Source of the DNA: Nematostella vectensis
Lineage: Eukaryota > Cnidaria > Anthozoa > Actiniaria > Edwardsiidae
Length of the DNA stretch: 64,000 nt
Direction: 5' to 3'
Assembly (NCBI RefSeq): GCF_932526225.1
Contig: NC_064038.1
Coordinates: 9,361,070-9,425,069, forward strand
Every line of letters begins with the position of its first letter. The stretch's first letter is position 1. The position numbers and the translations under genes are program-made. Shown piece after piece: positions 46,441 through 55,849 of this stretch. Below the pieces are notes generated by a model, which worked only from the letters and a program-made list of their open reading frames with translations, searched no databases and was not told the origin of the DNA.

Positions 46441-47867
46441 CGCCAGCACCACAGGAAACCCATTAGACACACGTTTTCTAAAAAAAAAATATACTTTCTA
46501 CCCTTTTTTTCTGGTTAGTATGAAAAGAATGTGCTAAAAGCTCCACACCGATTAGCTGTTTTTAATTTGTCCGGAGGGTTTTAAAATTAGTAGCCAACAA
46601 TTCTTTTACTAGTTACTAGTTCCAGTAACGCGCGTATAAACCAGATCTTTTGTATCAGGCAAACTGGCACAGTTTTGGAAAATTTAGCCTTACTCGAACG
46701 ATAAACAACTTGAATTGAGCTGTTTTTGATCATTTGCATGCGCATACTTTTCCCGGCACTGTCCCTTTAAAAGGCTAGGAATGATCAGGAAGCATTAAAG
46801 TACGATGCTTTCGGCTTCTTTTAACAGACAAATTACCAGCAGCCGTACCTATGCGATAACTTCTTTTAAAAGCTACTTACGCGTGTCTTATCATCGTTTA
46901 TGAACTAATAACATAATAGAGGAAGGGTGCTGACTTTCATGTACAGGAATACTACCAAAAAAATTTATTTGGTTTTCAGAATAATCGATCAGTTTTCAGG
47001 TTATTTTTATGTTATTAAGTACATCAAAAAAGGTTTAGCTGCTTAAAATAATTAAAAATAACCTTTCTCAAAACCCAAGACAAAATTTGCAGGCTGGTAA
47101 AGGATGGTATGAATCACGTTTCACGGACCGGGCAAAATGGCTTTTTCACGGACCGAAAAATGGCCTTGATGGTCCTGAATGGCCGTCGTTAAACCACGTT
47201 TCACGGGCGTCGAAATGGACGATTTCACATTTCTCGTAGGGTGAAAAATGGCCAAATCTCGTTTCACGAAAATACCCCTTACCACCCTGAATTTGGATAA
47301 TTCAGCTTCTCCCGCTGCTAGAGTCAGATACAGATACTGCATGCCTCATACACGATTGAACCCAAATGATAAAATACGGCTGTCTTGGGACTTTATAAAG
47401 CACCGTGGCTTATTTGCTCAGGAAAGTGCCATTAGAGAAGACATAGTGTTTTTAGCCTCAGCATGCTGGTCCACGGTTAAGGTGCGCATGCTCCTTGCGC
47501 AGACTAATGTTGACACGATGGAGCAGTCCTCAAGCCGCCATTTTATGCTCTCGCTCAATGGCGAGTCACACAAATCATTCATTTCCAACGGCTAATTCAA
47601 GCAAGTAACAAAAATATTTTCAATCAAATATCGTCAAAAAACATGTCAAACTTCATTATTCGTATTAATACTTTGAAGTTTCATTGCGAATTAACCGCTG
47701 TATTTTCAATGATAAACAATAACAAAGGAGTAGGCGATCAACATCATTTAGGCTTCGAAAAGTCTAAAAACAGGAAATTGGGGATTGTGACAGAATTATA
47801 AGCTTTTGTTCAAGGCTAAGCTATGAAACGAAGAAACAAGTGTTGATGCAGCGAGTATGGGAACAGG

Positions 47868-48010
47868 GCCGTAGCAGGGGGTGGGGCACTGGGGGTACGT
47901 GCCCCCCAATATTTTCGAAAATTATAAGGGAATGACCAGGAGGGGCGTGGCCATTGTTTTCTTAATGTTTCTGCCCCCCCCCCCCCCCCCCAATAATTCG
48001 AGGCCTGCAT
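47868..48010. repeat. Dispersed poly-G repeat, family B, copy 5
   Basis: GGGCCGTAGCAGGGGGTGGG at one end and a poly-C run then AATTCGAGGCCTGC at the other, with GGGGCGTGGCC inside. Confidence 0.6.
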
Positions 48011-48418
48011 ATGAAGAAAACGTTGTCGTTTTGAGGGACTGGTACCGAGGACTCTTAGTTTCTTTTCAGATACTTTCTCCATTGACTAAAGATGGTCACT
48101 GTCACTTTTTTCTCTTCTAAAAACAAGTTATAATGTTTACGAAGCATCTGCGGTAAAAATATTAGTTTCCTTATATGGAGGTGACCGCGTTTGGCAAAAA
48201 CGACAATTTTTGGCTGAATTTTCTTAATATGCTACGACTATGGGGGAGGACTATAAAAACTTGTTGAAAAGCAAAACATGTGATTTTTTATTGTTTGAAG
48301 CCAAGTGTATTTCATTTTTATGGCACATATCAAACATATTCCCCACGGATAGTGTCCTTCGTTCGCTGTGCCTTATATGGTCATATATGCCCATATTTAG
48401 AAGTACTGGAGTTTCCCC

Positions 48419-48439
48419 TTTCGCGCTTCTCCAACAAAC
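48419..48439 (+). promoter_or_regulatory. E2F-like site before the chromodomain gene
   Basis: TTTCGCGC at 48419-48426 matches the E2F consensus TTTSGCGC and lies 14 bases before the ATG at 48440. Confidence 0.4.
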
Positions 48440-49273
48440 ATGGCGACAAACACTGATTCCCTAAAGACTCGTAGTGGAAGAATTATAAAGAAACCGGATC
48501 GCTTGGTCAAATATTTAGACCATTCCTCAGTTGATACGTACGTGAAAGAAGAGAAAGAGGAAGAAGAAAAAGTCTGGGAGATAGAGAGAGTTTTAAACGT
48601 TGAGGGAGACTATGCCTTTGTGAAATGGAAAGGCTACAGCGATAGATATAATTCTACGGTTTCTCTTTCATTGAATCCGCAGTTGTCATGCTATTTAGCC
48701 GTGAATGCTGGGAACCCCGACAGTAGTGAGGTAGCAAGAGAAAAGCTTCCCATTCTTTGCTCCGAGGATAAGGAATTGTGGCTGATTCGACATGCACTGT
48801 TCGATGAGCTCCAATTTCGTACACCCGAGAATGACACGGGACTCATTCGGAGAGTACAAGTGAAAGTCCCACTTTCAAAGGGGGGTTTTTCCGCTTTGTT
48901 TGGTAAAGGGACATTTTCTTTTGCTACCTCACGAAAGCTGGATTTTTCAGGGACCCGTAATATTCGGTTCCCGTGCACTGCTGTCGAGTTTGGCACCGTT
49001 ATTGGTACGGAGTTTATGGCTCGGCAACTGCCAGATTCGAGTACAATATGTGAAGTTGACTCATCTTCGAAGATGTGGATATCATGAGGATACGAGCTAA
49101 GGATAAATTATGATCATAGTTCGTGTCCCCGTTGTACTTACATCTCTGAATATGGGTCAGAGGAAGAAAGGCCTAGTATGTGTCGACCGCTAGAGCGCAA
49201 GTATCCCCCGCTGAGCTTTTTGGAGATCAGCTTCGTACGGCGTAGACGGAATATGCTTCACAACTATGGCTCG
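48440..49273 (+). CDS. Chromodomain protein, interrupted by an in-frame TGA
   Basis: Starts MATNTDSLKTRSGRIIKKP in good context (AAACATGGCG). A Glu/Lys-rich stretch leads into a chromodomain (about residues 45-75: VWEIERVLNVEGDYAFVKWK then GYSDRYN), the fold that reads methyl-lysine on histones. Trp46, Trp63 and Tyr66 could form an aromatic cage, but the usual C-terminal WEP helix is not evident. About 140 unrecognised residues follow. TGA at 49085-49087 ends 215 codons, yet the same frame stays open for 62 more codons (GYELRINYDH, a CPRC pair) up to a GTAAGT donor at 49274. This may be a nonsense change, a pseudogene, or a sequence error. The RAG1-like gene converges from the other strand. 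Confidence 0.65.
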
Positions 49274-49523
49274 GTAAGTTAAAATCTCTCTATATAAACT
49301 AATTGTTGACATCTGTTTCAACCGATTTCACTGTATTTCCAGTCGAAAATAAAGAGGGGGAATTTAGATCCAGGGAATGATACAGATTGTTTTGATGGTT
49401 TTAATGCCTTTATATAATAATGTGGGTACAAATAGTTATACAAGTTATAAATAGTGATATTTACAACAGTAATAAATAGCACCAAAAATATAATAAATAA
49501 ATAAATACATTTTTTCTTTGTCT

Positions 49524-52500
49524 TCACTGCTTTTGATATTTTCTCTTGACCCTTTCCAAATTATTTTCCCTACTGAACAGTTTTCTGTTTTCCCTCTCCA
49601 TGATCTATAGAGATAAAAATACACAGTTGTAGCAAGCGATTAGTCTAGATAACATGACGTTTTTTTCACTTGGAATTACCTGTACAGTGTAGTTGCTATT
49701 TTTCCCCCCTTTCTGGCTACCCCTGTGGAATGTCTTGTTCTGCATGTGGTTTTTCTTTTCCACTGTCTGGCAATTGAACTGGTGGATCGTGCCATGAATC
49801 TCCAAAAATTGGGGGACATGATAAACAAGAACTGTAGAGAAAAAAATGCATAAAATTACTTGGTCTCGGAGATCCCAAGTCAATTAAGGAATCTCATTTT
49901 AATCTTACCATGTATATATGGAATTACATCCTGTGGAGAGATAAAAGAAAGCACAATTAAAATAATATATCTACTTGTTATTTTTTCAGTGACATATGAT
50001 CAAATGAGGCTTGTGTCCTGCCAGTTCAACTAACCACAGGGATGTAGAATTACCTCATCAAATGTGGCCTTTCTAAATTTGGTTCCCCATTGGCGGGCCT
50101 TTTCTTGAAAAGCATCTGCTCGAAGATATGCTTCATCTCCAGGATTTGCCCCAAGAGCATCAGTGAGGACCATCAAACTTTTCCACACTTGTGTCAGCTC
50201 TGATATGCTAAGAACTGTTTTCTCACAAGTGGGAGTGGACGATGGCTACAAAACACAAAGCAATTGTTAAATTAGCTTTATACACAGTAGTATCCTGGGT
50301 GTGCTGGTCTTTTTTATAATGAAAATAAAAATCATACCTCAAACACTATGTTGTTGCGGTCAAGATGATCCTTGAGTGTGGCACGTAGGAAGTCCTTGGT
50401 GCCTGTCGACCTCAGATGGAACTTCCTACATTCCTCCACTAGCTGGGCTTTGGTCAGACAGTCAAGGCTGGTGATGGACTTGTTCTCCATGTCTCCTAGG
50501 AAGGCATGGATATCAAGCCCCCTAATGATAGTTTCCAAATCATCACCTTTATAAGGAAAAGAGGATTCAAAGAAAATAAATAACGAAACTTTATAGTAAT
50601 TTCATATTAGTTTCAGTTATTATAACAGTCTTTTCTATTAGTCAGTTATTTACTTACAATCCAAAGAGCTCCACTTGGTTGTGGTTTTGCCACTGTCATC
50701 CTGGACATCATAGAAACAAAACCTCACACCTGCAAATACAATATGGCAAGAAAACAAAATGATTATCACCATAAGACATCCCCTATACCCATTTACCCTA
50801 TACATGAAATTTTTATTTACCCAAAGCTTCTATTGCTTCTTCCATGGCTTTTTTAACATTCTGCTCTATAGCCCAGCAAGCAACCTAGAAGTTTAATATA
50901 TACCAGGAACTTTTTTAAAAAATGGCTCAATGGAGATTTGAATTTGTTAAATAAGCATAATTTTACCTGGTTGAGAAGTTTTCCCATGATCCTCAATTTG
51001 AGGTGCAGGGTGTCGGGTATGACCTTGGTAAATTCAATGTCCACGAGAGGTAAACATTGAACTCCCTTGGCATTTGGACACCCAACACGTGCACGGCACT
51101 GGTTTAAGGTTCTGGTTATGGGCCATTGTGGGACTGAAATTTTTATCAAATTTATCTAGTTATTTATAATATAGCTGACAATGGAATAATTCATAAAAAC
51201 AAAAATCATTTAATTCATTACATAACATTCATTATATAAGTAACAAAATTAAAAAACTTACTAGAAAAGTCTCTGATCATCCTTTTGCTGCATTCGCACC
51301 AAATGCAGAAGTACAAGGCACAGGGACTATTAATTCCGAGAATACACGCCATGAACTTCCAGTCAGCACACATCACCCTTAAAAAAGGGATAAAAGTTAC
51401 ATATGTCCTGTTTAATGCCAGATCATAAGATTATTGGTTGCAAAAAAAATGAAACCTACCAATCAATAGTGTATTCAAGGCCATTAACAAGAATGCCAGT
51501 TCTCCCTAGGGCCTTCATCTCATCAAAAACCCCTCTCAAGGTCGCCTTTAGGATGTCATATGACTCCTTGCCTATAATAAAAAGTGTTCACAGATATATG
51601 GCTTTAGTTGACTATATCATTAGGAAGATTTGTTCTCGCTTACAGCTGCAATAAATTAGCTGCAACCAACTCACCATCATATATAGATATACAGTATTCC
51701 CTTTCTGGGCTTCTTTTAACAGAGTTTTCTGCTGGAAAGCAGAAGGTTGTCATAACACTCCCGAGTTTTTTGGTGGTTTTTCTACCATCACCAGAAAACC
51801 GAAGGGTTATAACATTGCCCCCTGCATTTCCAATGACATCTGAACTATAACTTAGAATGTCCTTGATGGATCTTGAACATCCTTTTGCATTCTGAAAGGA
51901 GAAACTTTGTTTAATGAATTATTGGGTTTGTACAGTATTTGCTTGTTTTAAAGGATGCAAAATGTGCTGTGCACAAAGCAAATCAGAATTAAGACTATCA
52001 ACAGACTAACCCCTTCAAATTCTGTAATAGGAATGATTGCATTTTGAGCTTTTCTCTCTTTCTGTATCCCATACAGTGATGGCAAGCTGGACCCAGCTAC
52101 CATCTTTAGCTCATGGTATGCTGAGTCAGAAACATCACCATCATCTTTGGCCTGAGATTATAAAAATAATCTAAATATAGAAAAAATAAGAAACCTACAG
52201 TACTGTACATGTACTTCTATAATACCTACCTTGAGAGCTCTTTGGATCTTTTTATGGTCAATCTCCTCAGGCTCAACCCTCTCATTGAAATGTAGGGCAA
52301 AACTGACCATACCAACTTCAAGTTGAACCTAGAGATAAGGAAACATTGAAATGTAGGGCAAAACTGACCAACTTCAAGTTGAACCTAGAGATAAGGAAAC
52401 ATTTTATGATAAACAAATGCCATTATAACAGAATTGGTAAATTTAGGTTGTTTCCATGTGTACAAAAATTCTAAACAAACCTCAACAACTTTCCAATCTG

Positions 52501-52831
52501 TTGGAAGCTTCTCAAATTGCTTCTCAAGCCATTTTTTAATCTCTGACTTTTTGTGAAATTGAGCTTTTGGCTCAAGGTCACAAAAAGGCTTTCTCGGCTG
52601 AAGAAAGGGCTTTTTTTCCTTGCCTAGCTCCTTTCTCATGCCATCTCTCTCTTTGACAACATCAGCGAGTCGATGTTTTAGCTCTGACAGCTGATTCTCG
52701 AGCTCTTCGATTCTAGAGTCCCGAGAATCACACAGCCCGATTTCACGGACTTGAGGTAGCATGTAAGCCAATCTTTGTTTTTTCAATGGAGGACCTTGTG
52801 AAAAATTTGTCAAATACCCTTGCACCATCAT
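49524..52831 (-). CDS. RAG1/Transib-like RNase H-fold (DDE) protein, 14 exons
   Basis: Exons in gene order: 52481-52831, 52230-52328, 52011-52151, 51675-51891, 51460-51571, 51262-51377, 50967-51133, 50821-50884, 50658-50729, 50338-50546, 50054-50245, 49909-49930, 49680-49831 and 49524-49604. All phases fit, giving 664 residues. Order of parts: N-terminal coiled coil (about 38-75); TLRFSGDGR with Asp232; CADWKFMACILG with Asp312; a CIWC pair, Cys331/Cys334; a SAP-like helix pair (about 474-508); IHVLVYHVP with His587/His592; Glu612 in NCQTVEKKN. The steps Asp312-Cys331 (19), Cys-x2-Cys, His-x4-His and His592-Glu612 (20) equal those in mouse RAG1 (D708-C727-C730, H937-H942-E962). It could be a transposase or a domesticated copy. 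Fine splicing and intact frame argue against decay. Confidence 0.75.
52314..52405 (-). repeat. 56-bp tandem duplication copying an exon 2 splice acceptor
   Basis: The first part of exon 2 of the RAG1-like gene, with its CTCTAG acceptor, is repeated 56 bases upstream (second AG at about 52385). Only the proximal acceptor (exon start 52328) keeps phase; the distal one shifts frame, as 56 is not a multiple of three. Confidence 0.85.
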
Positions 52832-53109
52832 TTTAGTAGATATCTATCATGAACAAGCAAACGAGACGACTAAACTTTTGAACCTCTTCCCGCCTAAGTT
52901 TACCGAGATTCTGCAAGATGATCCCCAAAAAACAACCCGTGAAGATTATCTAGATAAGAATTGCGCCAAAATTATACAAACAAAAAACGGAAATATTAGA
53001 AAGGAATACTTAGCTTCTCGTCCTTCGGGTGTTTCTGTACTCTTCAGCATCAGGATCACACAAGGACGTAGTCGATTAAAATACCTACGAGGGCTTTTTT
53101 CCACAAGTT

Positions 53110-55550
53110 AGGCTGGCAGAAGAAAGATCTAGCCCCTACAGGGGTATTTCATGAGAAAAATAGGTATTTTTCGCTTCTATAAGCAGAAATCTCAGGTTAA
53201 ATAGCCCTGTTTTCCAAAAATAATCGCTCTTCGTCCGCCATCTTGGATAGCTCAGAGAAAACCCATTTGTAATTTGCCAGGTTACACAGCTCCTAGTCTC
53301 AGTCTCTAAAAAAGCGGCCGAGCGAGTTTGAATAACACCAAAAGTTTGATATGGAAAAAATCACTGGGATCGAGCAACAAGGCCCCTCCCCCTGCGCAAT
53401 ATAACTTACTCAAATCACGCCGCCATTTTATGCTCCCGCTCGATACTAAGAGGGGGGGGAGGGCCCCTCCCTGCGCAATATAACTTACTCAAATCACGCC
53501 GCCATTTTATGCTCCCGCTCGATACTAAGAGGGGGGGGGGGGGGGGGGAGGGGATCCAGGTTACATGGGCGGATCCAGCATTTTCCAAAGGGGGTGGGGG
53601 TGGCAGCGTTTGCCCCTCGATCAAACATATTCAGGAAAGTATCAGACTTCAATTATGCATGGTTATTTCAAAGTTTTCCGCAGTTGCAAATAGACCGTGT
53701 GTTTTGTAACGTAGCGTGATCGACATGGAGCGCACACTATCTTGTAGATTAAAGAAAATTTGAGATGGTCACGTGATGCAAGAACATATGGATTTTTTGA
53801 GCATGTGGATGCCATTGTCAGTCATAGTCAAAATGTCTTATTTGTTCTGTAACTGCTTATATTTTTCTGGTTAATATCATCCTGGTAGTAAAGAGAAACA
53901 TGCTGTTTCTCATATAAACGGACGTGAAGTGATTGACATGTGTCACTGACGTTACCCTCATTAAATTAGCTCTTTACGGTTTTTATTATCTCAAAAGCAA
54001 AGACGACAGCAAGGAGGAAATTGAGGAGAAAGCAATTAAGAATAAAACAATCGTGAGAGACATAAAAACAACATGTTTGTCTAATCATATACTATTATCA
54101 AACTATCATTCCATTTATATAAAAAGGCATAGGGTGATGTTGCCGTGCTAACAAATTGATTTCATTCTTGTTACAAACAAAAGCAGTTTTCAAGGGGCCG
54201 GGTCGTTTGGGATATCATTGGCGCTCTAGGCAAGCTTATCGACATATCTCTGTTTTCACAAACCAATTATTGTTATAAGGTATGGTGCTATTTCGATCTT
54301 CATGTAGCCTGATCGAAAATCAATCCAAATGTGCATGATTCGTGAGCAACAATTAACCAAGCGTGCATTCTTGCCCGTGTAATGCCAAGTGCAAGGCCAA
54401 TTACACACACGGAGTCGCCATTAAAATCATATCAAAATGCCATTTTCGCCCAGAGTTTGACCTACACGCGACAGCTTGCACAATGCAGGTCCGTACCCAG
54501 GATGTTTATGGGGTGGGGGGGGGGGGGGGGGGGGGGCGGAATCCGAAAAAATGGACCGTGAGGGGGGTTCTCTAATAAAAATCTGACCAACCGCGAAAGA
54601 ACAAAGAGATTTTTTTATGCCTTTGCAGTATCTCTAAGGGACGTTTAATGTCAGATTTGGCTGCACACCAGAGTGATCTAGCTTATGCATTATAGTTTTG
54701 TCTACAAATAGCACGTCTATTGAGAACCGATAGTGGACCCTCGGCCGTTGTGTGTGCGTGTGTGGGCGGGTGCGGCGTTCGCAACCCTCCCCCCCCCCCC
54801 CAGTTTTTTGTCTCCTTGTCACATTAGATGTTCTAGTTGTTCTAATTGAAATTGATGCTTAACGTTAGGTTGTGACTTCGGGATGCTTTTTTTTCCACAA
54901 GTCCGACTTTTTTTCGTTATTTACAATAGAAAAAAACATATTTTGAGCTACATAAATAAATACGAGCTTTTTACAGTGTATACTTTGGGGAAATAGCGCT
55001 CAAACAACTTTAAACTTCATATAGACTAAAACAACATAACATATTTAATCATTAAATTTCTTTGCAACACAGCCTCTTAGGGGATCAACATATACCGATG
55101 TACCGATGATTAATTCTTTAATTAGGATGTTGATCTCTGGTTGTCACGCTTGGAACACACAAGACACGCTCGAATTTTTTGCATTCTAACTAACCACATC
55201 TTCTTTTCTAAGCTTTCGTTATACCAGCTGTAGAATAACGACAAAAAGGAATTCATAAATATATATGCTGGTCTATTCGAAAATTTGTCAAAATATTTTT
55301 CCTAGTTATTTTCTTCTGATTACCTAAATGCACAGAGCCTCGCGTAACTAAAAGTGACTTACGGTACAATGTACAAGTTTTCCACTTTTTCTCACTCAAA
55401 ATACATCCATTCATCAATGACCGCCCCTCCATTCTACCAATGTGTTTGACAAATCACACAAATCAAAACGCACAAGACTCGAATATAAAATACCCAACAA
55501 CTAGGGTGTGAATTAAATGAAGGAAATATAACAAGATCTTACCTTTACGT
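53110..55550. other. Intergenic region, no gene seen
   Basis: Contains a direct duplication (53,385-53,535), poly-G runs at about 53,530, 54,516 and a poly-C run at 54,788, and GGGCGGATCCAG- or GTCCGTACCCAGGAT-type repeat edges. Short frames such as 53933-54151 lack support. Confidence 0.45.
53385..53540. repeat. Direct duplication, about 76-bp unit, two copies
   Basis: Both copies contain GCGCAATATAACTTACTCAA and CGCCGCCATTTTATGCTCCC, ending in a G run. A related GCCGCCATTTTATGCTCTCG lies at about 47,533, on the far side of the chromodomain/RAG1-like pair and in the same orientation. Confidence 0.8.
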
Positions 55551-55579
55551 TATTCTGCAAAACCACGACGTTTTCTAAG

Positions 55580-55845
55580 CTTACCGAAAGTCGCCACCAA
55601 TGTCGTTCCGTGGTGGTTCTACTGGCCGGCTTTAGGGGTAATGGGGGCAGATTGCTGCCTGTCTATTATATTTAGCTTCGCTCTAGTCGCGACCCCGTGT
55701 CTACTTCGATAAATCTTTTGTCTCGTAAGTTAAATACTGTATGGGACGTGACGGAAGCGTGCGTCAAAACTCGATAGCCCGCGACTTTGACCGCGAGCGA
55801 AAAGACGCGGCTGTCAACCAGACGGGACTTTATAAAGAAAACGTC
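55580..55845 (-). promoter_or_regulatory. Possible promoter and untranslated first exon
   Basis: A CpG-rich island in AT-rich DNA. On the minus strand TTTATAAAG at about 55,829-55,838 is followed by a GC-rich stretch and, at about 55,586, a good donor (GACTTTCG|GTAAGC). No ATG occurs in the roughly 100 bases before the donor. It could be a 5' UTR exon of a gene or noncoding RNA running left; no partner exon was found. Confidence 0.3.
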
Positions 55846-55849
55846 GAAT

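Larger units (their letters stand above)
44880..48400. other. Intergenic region, no confident gene
   Basis: Contains the octamer ATGCAAAT at about 45,602, a degenerate pentanucleotide tract (46,065-46,440), a TTTCACGGACCG/AAATGGCC repeat-like stretch (47,110-47,280) and a family-B repeat (47,868-48,010). The 115-codon frame at 47248-47595 has no recognisable domain. Confidence 0.4.

Noticed and set aside
46075..46518. Cys/Val-rich 147-codon plus frame and Thr/Gln-rich minus frame
   Set aside because: Arise from a degenerate pentanucleotide tract.
47248..47595. 115-codon plus-strand frame
   Set aside because: No domain, no splice context, and it begins in a repeat-like TTTCACG/AAATGGCC stretch.
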